The notes beneath the pieces were generated by a model. That model saw nothing but the letters and a program-made list of their open reading frames with translations. It ran no database searches and was not told where the DNA came from. A stretch of 38,513 nt of DNA from a virus. The position numbers and the translations under genes were made by a program. The stretch covers positions 1 through 38,513 of the IMG/VR virus record IMGVR_UViG_3300025914_000474. The stretch is one strand, 5' to 3'. Numbering within the stretch: position 1 is the stretch's first letter; each line of letters starts with the position of its first letter. This document shows positions 15,164 through 24,063 of this stretch, piece after piece.

Positions 15164-16744
15164 TTATTGAGATCCTAAAGCCAGTTCGCTATCATGTACA
15201 ACTCCAACCAGTAGCTCTGTTAATTGGCGTTTAAGATCTGCAGTGCTGGCTCCGGTGATATTGGTTGTATGAAACTCCAGGCGCTCGATGAGCTTGTGTA
15301 TATCAACCTTAACGTTTCGTACTGATTTGCCCCCGGCTAAACTTGTATCACTGCTATCACCTTTATGTTTGCCTGTAGATACTGAAAACGGAGTGTTTTT
15401 GCCTTTGCCTGGTTTTGTCACCAGGTCGGTTGCCGTGCCTTTGGCCTTTTCTTCATCCTCTTTTTTGCTTTCCGCTAATGATTGATCGTAGCCACGATTA
15501 AAAGCGCCGGAGATCCCGCCATCCTGTACAACTTTGGCAATGCCATCATAAGCATCTTTAAAGCCCTTTGCAATTAGCACCGGGTTCATAGTAAGAGCGC
15601 CTAAAATAGTTTCGCCCACGCCTTTAAAAATGGGCACTAACTCACTGGCAACCTCTCCAATGCCGGATAATACGGCCCTGAATGTTTCGGAATGTTTATA
15701 GGCCAAAACAAGCCCGCCAATAAGGGCACCGATACCAGTTATTATGATACCAACGGGGTTGGCATCCATAGCCACATTAAGCGCCCATTGCGCTGCAGTC
15801 ATTATGGCCATAGGAGCCTCCAGCGCCAAAACAGATAGCTGGTATATGCCATAGGCTGCAGCGGTTGTGCCTACAACAATACCCACATCAATGAGCAGCT
15901 CTTTATTTTCACCTATCCACTTAGTTGCATCCTGTACGCCATGTACGACATCAACCAGAGCAGGCACGACAACGTTAAGGCCATCAGTAACCAGGCTACC
16001 AAAGGTTTTTTTAAGCTCCTCACTTTCCTGGTTTAAATCGCCCATCGGCCCCAACACTTTACGGGCTGCAACTGCTGATCCTCCAAACTCTGTGTTAAGC
16101 TCTTTTAAAATAATGCCCTGAGCCTTTTGGATCTGGCCGTGCTCTACCAATACGGCAATTTGAGCCTTTTGTGCATCACTGAAAGACACACCAACACGCC
16201 TCAGGGCATTGATGCCTGCAATAGGATCGTTTAAGGCTTTACCAACCTGAATGGATGCTCCCTTTAAATCTGCAGGGCCATCACCAGCCATACGTTGTGC
16301 CAGATCCTGAATAGCCGGGATTGCCTCATCAAATATTTTGCCCCTGATGTTGGTAAAGGTTAATAGCAATGAATCTGCAGCCAGTGTATCCTCATCACCA
16401 AAAAGCGTTTGCTTTTCCAGCGCCTCGGCCTTTTCCCTGAGCTCATCCAGGCTTTTGCCTGCTAAGCCTCCGGTTGTGGTAATAGCCTGGTTAACCTGAG
16501 CAGCTGCAGCCTCTGATTTTTTAAAGGCCTCTCTGGATTCGTTGCCAAACTCAATGATTTTCTCTGCAGCAAAAACACCCGCTATAATCCCCCCAACCCT
16601 GCCAAATACTTCACCTAATCCTCCGGCGTGTTCATGCGTGCTTTGTACGGCCTCATCGAGGCCCTGCACTTCGGTTTTAGCTTTTTTAGCCCCGCCGAAA
16701 TCGCCGTCTTTTAAATTGATTATGTAATCTAAACCCTTAGGCAT
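15164..16744 (-). CDS. Tail tape measure protein (short)
   Basis: 526 residues. N-terminal charged helices, an Ala/Gly-rich stretch around GGIIAGVFAAEKIIEF (~52-67), then a prophage tail-length tape measure-like core (AIPAIQDLAQRM…LKGASIQVGKALNDPI) and hydrophobic helices at ~285-350 (VGIVVGTTAAAYGIY, GIIITGIGALIGGLVLAY). It sets tail length and spans the tail tube lumen. The usual neighbour, the tail chaperone, is instead on the opposite strand at 27592, about 11 kb away. The charged Ser/Lys/Gly segment near 425-470 is low complexity. Confidence 0.8.
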   Translation of the reverse strand: MPKGLDYIINLKDGDFGGAKKAKTEVQGLDEAVQSTHEHAGGLGEVFGRVGGIIAGVFAAEKIIEFGNESREAFKKSEAAAAQVNQAITTTGGLAGKSLDELREKAEALEKQTLFGDEDTLAADSLLLTFTNIRGKIFDEAIPAIQDLAQRMAGDGPADLKGASIQVGKALNDPIAGINALRRVGVSFSDAQKAQIAVLVEHGQIQKAQGIILKELNTEFGGSAVAARKVLGPMGDLNQESEELKKTFGSLVTDGLNVVVPALVDVVHGVQDATKWIGENKELLIDVGIVVGTTAAAYGIYQLSVLALEAPMAIMTAAQWALNVAMDANPVGIIITGIGALIGGLVLAYKHSETFRAVLSGIGEVASELVPIFKGVGETILGALTMNPVLIAKGFKDAYDGIAKVVQDGGISGAFNRGYDQSLAESKKEDEEKAKGTATDLVTKPGKGKNTPFSVSTGKHKGDSSDTSLAGGKSVRNVKVDIHKLIERLEFHTTNITGASTADLKRQLTELLVGVVHDSELALGSQ

Positions 16745-16747
16745 GTG

Positions 16748-17560
16748 TTAATCCTCCTCGTTTAAAATGTCTTTAACCTGGTTGTTTATGGTTTTTGCTA
16801 TGCCTTTTGATACATCAAAATAGGGGTGTGTATCTGGAAACACTACACCTGTTTGCCCTACATTATTTTGAAACATCTCCGGGATATCTGGCAGGCTGCT
16901 GGCTGGCTCTCTAACCTCTTTAGTTTCGGTTGTAGGTACGGCATCACATCTGCAGCCCCAATCATTAGGCGGGTAATAGGTACTCCAGAAAGGATCATCT
17001 AAAGGCAAGGTTATGCCCTCTAAAATGGCGTGCTCCTCCCTTACCCGGTCATCATTGGCGGTTTGATAGGTAAGCATCTCCACTCCGTTGTTTTCAAAAT
17101 CCTGCCATGCCTGAGCCATCTGAGCGGAGGCTATGGCATTGCTATACTCTGCAGCCAGATAAACCTCATTGTAGGTTTTGTCTACCTTTAAAACATCTTC
17201 TAAAAAGTCGTTAAATGGCTTTAAAGTGCCCTCATCTGTTTTGAGCAGCATAGTGGTTTCAACCAGCTGAGCATGATTTTTGAACCCACTGAACACATAA
17301 ACATTATCATTGATCTTGTTTAAAAATGTGCGATCTGCAGGTGTAAGCTTTTTAGATTTAAGATCTTTGCCATAGCCTTTAAAAATGCCTTTCATAAGCT
17401 GATCAGCTATCTTTTTAACTATGGCCTTATCAATCTGGCCCGGCTTTAGTTTGCCGTCATAAATGAGTTTCGCAACCCTTTTTAATTCAGGCTCCAGTCC
17501 ATCCAGTTTTATAGATAGCGTGATGATGCCGCATTTTTCACACATTTGCCAGCCCTCCAT
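16748..17560 (-). CDS. MuF-like minor head protein
   Basis: 270 residues; an alternative start at 17545 is equally possible. The C-terminal third has DDRVREEHAILEGITLPLDDPFW (~167-189) and NDWGCRCDAVP, the diagnostic MuF/SPP1 gp7 blocks (R-x-x-H, then P-N-x-W-x-C-R-C). This head protein sits at the portal vertex and may enter the host with DNA. It overlaps the portal gene by about 20 bases, the conserved portal-MuF order. A CEKC pair at the N-terminus could bind zinc. Confidence 0.9.
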   Translation of the reverse strand: MEGWQMCEKCGIITLSIKLDGLEPELKRVAKLIYDGKLKPGQIDKAIVKKIADQLMKGIFKGYGKDLKSKKLTPADRTFLNKINDNVYVFSGFKNHAQLVETTMLLKTDEGTLKPFNDFLEDVLKVDKTYNEVYLAAEYSNAIASAQMAQAWQDFENNGVEMLTYQTANDDRVREEHAILEGITLPLDDPFWSTYYPPNDWGCRCDAVPTTETKEVREPASSLPDIPEMFQNNVGQTGVVFPDTHPYFDVSKGIAKTINNQVKDILNEED

Positions 17561-18926
17561 AATAGAGCTTTTGCAGCTTAGCGTGAAGCTGTAAAAGCTT
17601 TTCGGCGCTCATTTCCTTGTCCTCCTTTTCAGGATCTTCTGGCTTATCATCCTTTGGATCTGGAGGCGCTGCAGGTAATTTAAGGCCTATGATTTTTGTG
17701 CCAAATTTCTCCTCAACCTGTTTAGGGTCAATTTGAAAGCCCATAGCATTAACACCGGAGAAAATTTTAAGTAGAGCCTGCAGATCCTCAGGATGATCCC
17801 ACTCCATCGTATCACCCTCATCCAAAGGCCAGCCGTGAACGTCTCTCAGGATAGGTATAAGCATTTCATTAAAAAGCGTTTTTACAAAAAGCTCATCATC
17901 CTTTGTGATCTGATCCATTACACGCTCATGTACTTCGCCCTGAGATCTGCTGGAGCCGTTCATTGAGGTCATAGTTTGGCCACATATCAAAATTGCCAGC
18001 TCCTCATTGGCTGCTTTGATCAGCTGAGCGAACACGTTAAAGGCATCAGATTGCTTACTCTCTTTGATATCCAGCTCAGTGCCTGCAGGGAAAATGCCGT
18101 ATGAAGATGTGCTCATATCCCTCAGCCATCCCTCAATTTCACCTAATACCCGTTGATCCTGTGAGGCTGTTTTTACTGTACGGATAGGCATCCCGAATAT
18201 TTCAGCAAACTCATCCCAATTTTGCCAGCCATGTTTTTTCAGGATCGCCATTGGTGTTGCCTTGTTAAGCAGGCCTAAATCATACCGATCACCAGCCGGG
18301 AAAACGTATTTTTTCAGCGGATCCTCGCAAAAATCAAAACCCTCAAAATCGCTTTGAAATCTGGTAACTACTCGTAATTCGGGATTGACGTTTTTACGGG
18401 GTAATAAAATAAGTTTGTTGATCCATGCGGTTTTGCCGTCAAAAAGAAGCTCATCAATATAAGGCAGAGAAAAGCCATAGAATATACTCTCTAACCACCA
18501 TTTAAAAAGCTCTCTAACCCATCCTTTAGTAAACAGATCCGTTTTAACCTGGTCAAACTCTTTTTTGACATTCAATATTTTAATAGGCTTGTTTTTAACA
18601 GGCAGTATCCGGTGATTGTATATCAAGCCACTAATGAAGTTATCCAGGATAATATCATCGTAAATATCATATAACAGGGTTCTGATCGGATAAATTGGAT
18701 TTTCAGCCATTGCCCTGGCAGCAATCCAGTCTTCCATTGCTTTAGAATACAAAGAGCGCTGCTGTTTAACTATTGCAGCCATCACCATTCCCGGATCATT
18801 TTTTATCTGAGCCTTTGTGAATGTTGTGCCATCCTTTAGGGTAATAGTTCCACCATGTTTAAGGCCTGTTAATGGCCCTTTTTTTGTAGCCGGGGCGGTT
18901 GCCTTTGTATTGGTTGTTTTTTGCAT
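17538..18926 (-). CDS. Portal protein, Mu gp29-like (DUF935)
   Basis: 462 residues, the normal size. Recognisable blocks are NPIYPIRTLLYDIYDDIILDN, FEGFDFCEDPLKKYVFPAGDRYDLGLL, the WDEFAEIFGMPIR segment and ELAILICGQTMTSMNGSSRSQGEVHERV, all typical of DUF935 portals. It forms the dodecameric vertex for DNA entry. A TTTAAA array (18926-18958) is its leader. The C-terminal tail is rich in Pro/Asp/Lys/Glu. Confidence 0.92.
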   Translation of the reverse strand: MQKTTNTKATAPATKKGPLTGLKHGGTITLKDGTTFTKAQIKNDPGMVMAAIVKQQRSLYSKAMEDWIAARAMAENPIYPIRTLLYDIYDDIILDNFISGLIYNHRILPVKNKPIKILNVKKEFDQVKTDLFTKGWVRELFKWWLESIFYGFSLPYIDELLFDGKTAWINKLILLPRKNVNPELRVVTRFQSDFEGFDFCEDPLKKYVFPAGDRYDLGLLNKATPMAILKKHGWQNWDEFAEIFGMPIRTVKTASQDQRVLGEIEGWLRDMSTSSYGIFPAGTELDIKESKQSDAFNVFAQLIKAANEELAILICGQTMTSMNGSSRSQGEVHERVMDQITKDDELFVKTLFNEMLIPILRDVHGWPLDEGDTMEWDHPEDLQALLKIFSGVNAMGFQIDPKQVEEKFGTKIIGLKLPAAPPDPKDDKPEDPEKEDKEMSAEKLLQLHAKLQKLYYGGLANV

Positions 18927-18958
18927 TTTAACGGTGTTTAAATGGTCTTTAAATGGGG
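18926..18958. repeat. TTTAAA 11-bp-phased array, copy iii (portal leader)
   Basis: TTTTAA (18926), TTTAAA (18937), TTTAAA (18948) and TTTACC (18959) are spaced by exactly 11 bp, filling the 33-bp gap between the gp36-like and portal genes. On the minus strand this is the leader directly before the portal ATG. Confidence 0.6.
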
Positions 18959-18959
18959 T

Positions 18960-19373
18960 TTACCATCTCTTTGAATATTTCCTATTTGTGCCTAATCGCA
19001 TTGCTGGATCTGGAGTTGTTACCGGGAGTGCTGGCAGATCCGGTATCAGGTCGCCTGTGTTAACGCTGGTTAACCAGGTGATAGCAGCACTAAACCTGTC
19101 ATCTCTGGATTTTGGCACCACACGGGATGGCGTATTGCTATGTAAATGATAGAGTATTAAGTCAATCATATACATGATAATAAGCGGGTTTCTGGCAGGC
19201 CCTGAGGCTGAGAATGTTGCAGCAACATCAAACCGGGTTCGCAGGTATGAGCTCATTTGCTCCTGAGCAGCCAGCTCTGAATTGTCGAGGGTTGTCTCGC
19301 TTATTTTTAAAACCGCCAATACCTCATTACGTACCTGGAATTGTACGAAATCATCATCTGTTAAAAAATTCAT
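18960..19373 (-). CDS. Mu gp36-like protein (DUF1320)
   Basis: 137 residues. The start MNFLTDDDFVQFQVRNEVLAVL with SYLRTRFDV and the central NPLIIMYMIDLILYHLHS match the gp36/DUF1320 pattern, a small protein encoded beside head and tail-joining genes in Mu-like phages. Exact role is unknown. It lies between the small coiled-coil gene and the portal. Confidence 0.83.
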   Translation of the reverse strand: MNFLTDDDFVQFQVRNEVLAVLKISETTLDNSELAAQEQMSSYLRTRFDVAATFSASGPARNPLIIMYMIDLILYHLHSNTPSRVVPKSRDDRFSAAITWLTSVNTGDLIPDLPALPVTTPDPAMRLGTNRKYSKRW

Positions 19374-19375
19374 AA

Positions 19376-19678
19376 TTAATCAGTGTGGTTTTTGTTGAAG
19401 ATTTTTAATTGACTGCTCAGCTTACTTACTTCCAGAGCCAGCTTGTTTTTTTCCTCCAGCTCTTTGTAATACTTTTCACGCCAATCTTTTACATCGTTTT
19501 TGAGCAATGTGATTTCGTGATTATTCTCATTCACGTTTATCTGTAGCTGTTCAACCAACATCACTAAAGCATTATACTGCTCGTTTTTGGTCATGCTAAA
19601 CCTGTCTACAATAGTTTTGAAAATACCTCCGGTGAATACGGCGCCAATCGTGCTGGCTACTAATCCTAATATTGTCAT
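19376..19678 (-). CDS. Small protein with N-terminal membrane segment and coiled coil, 100 aa
   Basis: Residues 1-20 (ILGLVASTIGAVFTGGIFKT) form a hydrophobic segment. Residues ~40-95 form a charged coiled coil (NENNHEITLLKNDVKDWREK). It sits directly between the terminase and gp36-like genes. Topology recalls small phage membrane or spanin-like proteins, but no family can be named. Holin or spanin function is possible; a holin candidate exists elsewhere at 33096. Confidence 0.6.
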   Translation of the reverse strand: MTILGLVASTIGAVFTGGIFKTIVDRFSMTKNEQYNALVMLVEQLQINVNENNHEITLLKNDVKDWREKYYKELEEKNKLALEVSKLSSQLKIFNKNHTD

Positions 19679-19679
19679 A

Positions 19680-21266
19680 TTACCATCCTCTTTTTTTTGG
19701 TTTACCTATAATGGGTTTAAAATTTGCTTGTGGTTTGTGCTGATCCAATAAATTCCACGCTCCCTGATCAGCATCAGGTGAATCATCAGGCGTTTGATAT
19801 CCTGGCTCAATTCCTTTGAGTTGGTTGTTGCCCTCGATCATATCAGGGTTATACAGCTCATCCTGATTGTAAAAGTTTTCACCGTTTATGTAGGATGGCT
19901 GCATTTGAGCAATGCGAATGTATTTATTGATTTTATCGGTAGTATCCTCCAGGACAACCAACTCCTTTTTGCTCTCTGCCTTTCGGTTTTTATTGTGCGC
20001 TGCAAGGGCATCCCTAAAGGGCTTAGTTGAAAACTGTTTTTCGATGTACCAAAGGATGCCAACGCCTGCAGGTAGTTTGTCATTGAGTGCAGACATGAAC
20101 TCAAAGGCATCAATAATGGGCACCCTGCGAACGAATGATTTTAAGCAATGCCTTTCCCAATCTCCAGAGGCTTTTGATAAGCCAGCCCAAACCCGCACCG
20201 CTTTAAAATCAGAGGTAGGGTTATTCTCAAATGAGGGGTCAAAGTACCCTATGATCATAGTGTACTGTTTTAGCAAGTGCCACATTTTTATCCAGTGGAT
20301 ATAAGCATCCTTAAATAATTCGCCCTCGACATGGTTCTCATGGAAAAACTCTGTACGTCCGTATATGCCTGCAGCTTTAACCTTGCTATTAATCATAGCA
20401 AGCGTGTACCGTTGCCACCAGGCAGGCTGGCCAGTTTTGGGATCAATGGCAAAAATTTTAGAATGATATATGCCCTCTCTTTTTGGAGCGCCCGGCTTAA
20501 TATCGCCAACCATGTGAGCCAAAATGGATTGAGCATGTATCCTGTTACCAGCTACAACCAGCGTGCCTCCCCTGGTATCAAGTGCAAAGAACATTGCACC
20601 CATGATTTTTTTGATGACCTTTTTAACCCGTTTCTGATTGTTTACGATATCATCATCATCCACATCATCACACGCTCCATAGTTTGGCCTGAGCTGGCCT
20701 TTACGTGCTCCACGTGGAGACTGATCACGGCCAAAAGCTAAAAACCGGATTCCCTCTTTTGTGGTAAAGTCACCATCCTGCCAATCGCCAAAATTAAACT
20801 GCTCTCCAAAATCGTGAATAAACAAAGCGTTGTGCTGCAGTTGGGCCTGAATATCGCTCAATAGATTACACGCATCATCCTCATTTTTACCCATTAGTAG
20901 CATACCTGTAAGCGTTTTACGGGCAATTTTCCACATAGGGATTAGGATGGTTACGTGTACAGATTTGGCGTGCTCTCTGGGCCATTCCGCAACGGCAATT
21001 TTGTTTGGGTCGGATTCTGGCCGTTTCTTTAACTCAACCTCATTGGCTAAGTCAACTTGAAAATCAGCGCAATCTGTTTTACCCTCATCGGTATAAACGG
21101 GGAAATAGGTTTTAACAAAAAACCTGTAGTCAACCAGCGCCCTCTTTATACGAGCTGCTTGATCCTGTTTTGTTTCAGATATATTAACAGCGGTGCTATC
21201 CTGTACCTGATCGCAAAAGAGTTTCCAATCGTCATAGGTTCTACGCTCAATTACTTTACTGGCCAT
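19680..21266 (-). CDS. Terminase large subunit (Mu gp28-like)
   Basis: 528 residues. ATPase part: WPREHAKSVHV around Lys101 is the terminase P-loop variant, and YGACDDVDDDDIV (~207-219) is Walker B. The nuclease part starts at YFDPSFENNPTSDFKAVRVW, whose Asp residues should hold metal ions. It packages DNA by headful with host ends, as in Mu. It overlaps the small terminase gene by 11 bases. Confidence 0.92.
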   Translation of the reverse strand: MASKVIERRTYDDWKLFCDQVQDSTAVNISETKQDQAARIKRALVDYRFFVKTYFPVYTDEGKTDCADFQVDLANEVELKKRPESDPNKIAVAEWPREHAKSVHVTILIPMWKIARKTLTGMLLMGKNEDDACNLLSDIQAQLQHNALFIHDFGEQFNFGDWQDGDFTTKEGIRFLAFGRDQSPRGARKGQLRPNYGACDDVDDDDIVNNQKRVKKVIKKIMGAMFFALDTRGGTLVVAGNRIHAQSILAHMVGDIKPGAPKREGIYHSKIFAIDPKTGQPAWWQRYTLAMINSKVKAAGIYGRTEFFHENHVEGELFKDAYIHWIKMWHLLKQYTMIIGYFDPSFENNPTSDFKAVRVWAGLSKASGDWERHCLKSFVRRVPIIDAFEFMSALNDKLPAGVGILWYIEKQFSTKPFRDALAAHNKNRKAESKKELVVLEDTTDKINKYIRIAQMQPSYINGENFYNQDELYNPDMIEGNNQLKGIEPGYQTPDDSPDADQGAWNLLDQHKPQANFKPIIGKPKKRGW

Positions 21267-21690
21267 TGCTTACTAATTCGTTAATGAATGCCCTTTGATG
21301 TTTGTTGAACTCTTTGGCCAGTTCTGGATTTTTAGCAAATAGCCAGATGGTAAATTCTTTGGCGCAATTGATATGATGAGAAATAGTGACCTTTTTATTT
21401 GAGAGAAATTCGATTGACTTAGTAACCTTAATTAAAGCATCGGCATCAATCTTATCTGCATCCACCAGTTTCTCCAACCGGAGGTATAATTTTTTGATGA
21501 TGTTGGCAGCTGTTATGGTAGATGCCCCTTTCAGAGAATCCCATTGACCTTTTTCTTTATTTTCTGTAAATGTCTTTTCTGTCCATCCAACTATTTCACA
21601 GATTTCTTTCTGTGATTTGTCTGTATTCAAATACATCTCCAGTGCCAGATCCCTTTTTCTCTCTCTGCTTAATTTGGTTTCTTTAGCCAT
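21256..21690 (-). CDS. Terminase small subunit-like protein
   Basis: Start chosen at MAKETKLSRE (ATG read from 21690), as the in-frame ATG at 21711 falls within an inverted repeat. About 144 residues. LALEMYLNTDKSQKEICEIVGWTEKTFTENK is an HTH of the DUF1804/terminase small-subunit kind; a helical oligomerisation part follows. Small terminases recognise packaging sites. First gene of the leftward block, directly upstream of the large terminase. Confidence 0.8.
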   Translation of the reverse strand: MAKETKLSRERKRDLALEMYLNTDKSQKEICEIVGWTEKTFTENKEKGQWDSLKGASTITAANIIKKLYLRLEKLVDADKIDADALIKVTKSIEFLSNKKVTISHHINCAKEFTIWLFAKNPELAKEFNKHQRAFINELVSNGQ

Positions 21691-21703
21691 GTTTTTACTT
21701 GTG

Positions 21704-21721
21704 TGATACAAAAATGTATCA
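21704..21721. promoter_or_regulatory. Candidate operator between divergent structural blocks
   Basis: TGATACA (21704-21710) and TGTATCA (21715-21721) are inverted copies around AAAA, in the 184-bp gap between the leftward terminase and the rightward protease gene. This is where a late activator would control both blocks. The -7 boxes are unclear. Confidence 0.45.
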
Positions 21722-21874
21722 AATCAGGGCCTTAAATAAATGTGAATTTCATTACTGTACAGGTTTCTGTAATTTATCTACCAGTTCTTGATAATTACTG
21801 AATTATCTGTTTTTTTTCTGTGTTTTATCGCAGCATTTTTGGGCTTCAATAAAGAAATAAGCAAAAATTGCTGC

Positions 21875-22906
21875 ATGAAAAAGAGTACCAAAACCTTTGT
21901 GTTATCGGATGAGTCTTTAAACCTCTATGCGTTTAAAGTGCTTACTGCAGGCATTGATCTGGATAGTTTTAAAGCAAACCCCATTATGCTTTATGACCAT
22001 GACTACACTAAGCCAATAGGCCAGTGGACTGACCTGCAGATCCAGGGAACTCAGCTTACAGGAGTGCCCATGTTTGATGAGGAGGATCCTGAGGCTATGA
22101 AGTTTTGTAGCAAGGTAGAGCAGGGTATTTTAAAGGGTGCAAGTATTGGCATATCGCCAATTCAATTTAATGAGGCTACCGGTGAAATGGAAAAATGCAG
22201 CATTAAAGAAACAAGCATTACCCCTGTACCTGCCAACAAAAACGCTATTGCCCTCTACAACTCAAAAGGCCAAAAACTCAACGGCGAAGAGGCTAAACAG
22301 TATCTCCTTTCATTGCGGTCAACCGAAGCTGCACCAAAAACAGAAAAACAAACCAATATGTATCAAAAAACAATCCCCGCTCTGGTTGCACTGTGTTTGC
22401 AGGCCGGGCACACAGTCAATTTAAGCGCCCAATCAACCGATGATGAGGTAGAGGCAGTTGTTAAAAAAGTAGGTGATAAAATCACTGAACTAACCGGAAA
22501 GGTTTTGACGCTGGAAACTCAGGCCAAAACTGCCAAAGAAAAAGAGGTTGAGGATCTGGTGGATGCTGCCATAGCCGAAAAAAGGTTGAGCGCAAGCGAT
22601 AAACAGGCTTTTGTTGATTTCGGCAAAATGAATTTAACGGCCTTAAAAACAACCCTGATAGCCTTAAAAGCTCCAGAAGTAAAAGCCACAATAACAGCAC
22701 CTGCAGGAGGTGCGGGCGCACCAGGAGCCGGAGCTCCAGCAGCGGATGATAAAGCAGCATGGACATTTGATGATTTCGCTCTTAAAGCTCCAGCCGAATT
22801 GGAGTTAATGCAGGGTGCTGATCCAACCAGGTTCCAAAAACTACTATCTGCAAAAACCGCAAGTGTGCGTGCAATTGCCCAAATAGGTGACAAAGTAAGT
22901 GCCTAA
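21875..22906 (+). CDS. Prohead protease with C-terminal scaffold
   Basis: 343 residues from ATG 21875 (MKKSTKTFVL). The upstream in-frame ATG at 21788 adds a hydrophobic stretch unlike the family and is rejected. HK97/S78-type protease marks: His42 in LYDHDYTKPIG and Ser90 in ILKGASIGISP. Residues ~162-343 are a Lys/Glu-rich and Ala/Pro/Gly-rich scaffold (linker APAGGAGAPGAGAPAAD near 285-301). Protease-scaffold chains ripen the capsid and digest themselves. It precedes the capsid gene, as Mu gene I precedes T. Confidence 0.85.
   Translation: MKKSTKTFVLSDESLNLYAFKVLTAGIDLDSFKANPIMLYDHDYTKPIGQWTDLQIQGTQLTGVPMFDEEDPEAMKFCSKVEQGILKGASIGISPIQFNEATGEMEKCSIKETSITPVPANKNAIALYNSKGQKLNGEEAKQYLLSLRSTEAAPKTEKQTNMYQKTIPALVALCLQAGHTVNLSAQSTDDEVEAVVKKVGDKITELTGKVLTLETQAKTAKEKEVEDLVDAAIAEKRLSASDKQAFVDFGKMNLTALKTTLIALKAPEVKATITAPAGGAGAPGAGAPAADDKAAWTFDDFALKAPAELELMQGADPTRFQKLLSAKTASVRAIAQIGDKVSA
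22358..22906 (+). CDS. Nested scaffold protein from internal start (putative)
   Basis: An in-frame ATG at 22358 (MYQKTIPALV, residue 162 of the protease chain), preceded by an A-rich leader ending ACCAAT, lies exactly at the protease-scaffold boundary. Translation from it would give a 182-residue separate scaffold, as Mu gene Z is nested in gene I. The start is not proven; the arrangement is a family parallel. Confidence 0.45.
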   Translation: MYQKTIPALVALCLQAGHTVNLSAQSTDDEVEAVVKKVGDKITELTGKVLTLETQAKTAKEKEVEDLVDAAIAEKRLSASDKQAFVDFGKMNLTALKTTLIALKAPEVKATITAPAGGAGAPGAGAPAADDKAAWTFDDFALKAPAELELMQGADPTRFQKLLSAKTASVRAIAQIGDKVSA

Positions 22907-22956
22907 ACACCCACAATAAACGATTAAAAAGTAACAAAAAACTAAACTATAAACTG

Positions 22957-23976
22957 ATGAAATCAGCATTTAAAAACAATTTACAAGCGTTGGCAATCAA
23001 CGCATTAGCGGGCATCTTAATCGCATTTATTTGCGGATTTAATCCCGTTTACGGAGCTGTAGGCGCTAACACGCTTATGCTGGTGTTTGCATTCGTAAAA
23101 ACACTGTACACCGGAAAGCCTATCATGCAAGCTGGCCGACTTTACGCAGGTCTATTCAAAGAGATCTGGATCGGTAAACTAATGGAAAAATTCTATCCGG
23201 ATGATTCCTGGTTGGTTCGTAGCGTGGATATGACTGCATTTGTGGAAAACAACACTATTAATTTAGCAGATGCCGGAGTTGACCCTGTTGTTTTGGTTAA
23301 CAATACTACATATCCGATACCAATGTCGGAGCGCACGGATACACCTATCGCACTGCCTTTGGATTACTTTGATACTGAAAACACAGTGGTGCGTAATGCA
23401 ACATCAATACAGTTAGCTTATAACAAGCTGGAAAGTGTTATACGTCAACACCGTTTGGCTTTGAGAAAAAAGAACACTCAAAAAGCTGCTCATGCGTACG
23501 GCCCTACATCTGATACTCCAGCTACTCCTGTACTGCAATTAGGCGCAAATAACATTATAGATGTTTTGATTGATATGGAGGCTAAATTTAATGCCTTAGA
23601 TATCCCTCAGGAGGATCGTATTGCTCTGTTATGCCCTGCACACAATGCAGCGCTTAAAAAGGCAGATAAAGTATTGTTTAAAGATGTTTTTGGCCAGAAC
23701 GGATCAAAAAACCTGTACAGCTTCCAGGTATACTCCACAAGCGTAACCCCAACTTATAATGCTGGTGTTAAAAATGCTTTTGGTGCTGCACCTGCAGTTG
23801 GTGATGTGCCATCATCTTTATTTTACTCTGCTCAGGAAGTAATGAGAGCAGATGGCGAATATGATATGTTTTCACGCCTTAAAGATCCTGAGGCTCGTGG
23901 TGACATTATTGGCTTTCAAAAACGCTTTGTTGCCCTGTCAATCCGCAATATCGCCAACGGCGCAATTGTAGGATAA
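22957..23976 (+). CDS. Major capsid protein
   Basis: 339 residues. The body reads like HK97-fold Bacteroidota phage capsids: NNTTYPIPMSERTDTPIALPLDYFDTENT (~113-141), then RLALRKKNTQKAAHAYG, LCPAHNAALKKADK and EARGDIIGFQKRFVALSI at the end. It is placed right after the protease-scaffold gene, as expected. Residues 1-50 contain two strongly hydrophobic stretches, unusual for a capsid protein. They may be a cleaved delta-like region or an over-extended start; later Met codons at residues 41 and 58 exist. Confidence 0.85.
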   Translation: MKSAFKNNLQALAINALAGILIAFICGFNPVYGAVGANTLMLVFAFVKTLYTGKPIMQAGRLYAGLFKEIWIGKLMEKFYPDDSWLVRSVDMTAFVENNTINLADAGVDPVVLVNNTTYPIPMSERTDTPIALPLDYFDTENTVVRNATSIQLAYNKLESVIRQHRLALRKKNTQKAAHAYGPTSDTPATPVLQLGANNIIDVLIDMEAKFNALDIPQEDRIALLCPAHNAALKKADKVLFKDVFGQNGSKNLYSFQVYSTSVTPTYNAGVKNAFGAAPAVGDVPSSLFYSAQEVMRADGEYDMFSRLKDPEARGDIIGFQKRFVALSIRNIANGAIVG

Positions 23977-24004
23977 TTAACGAAATACCCCCATTTATAC
24001 TGAG

Positions 24005-24036
24005 CCAGCGGAGGTGCTTTAAGCCCCTCCCGGCCA
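24005..24036 (+). other. GC-rich hairpin downstream of the capsid gene
   Basis: GGAGGTGC (24010-24017) pairs with GCCCCTCC (24023-24030), 7 of 8, around TTTAA; flanking GCC/GGC extend it weakly. No T-run follows. The position right after the capsid gene matches the known Mu-gpT-DE RNA motif of Mu-like phages, but sequence identity to it has not been tested. Confidence 0.5.
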
Positions 24037-24063
24037 GTTGGGTAAACCTTAAATTTTAATAAA

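Noticed and set aside
21788-21874. Signal-like N-terminus on the prohead protease
   Set aside because: Hydrophobic extension from an upstream ATG is not expected for a cytoplasmic protease; the 21875 ATG fits the family.
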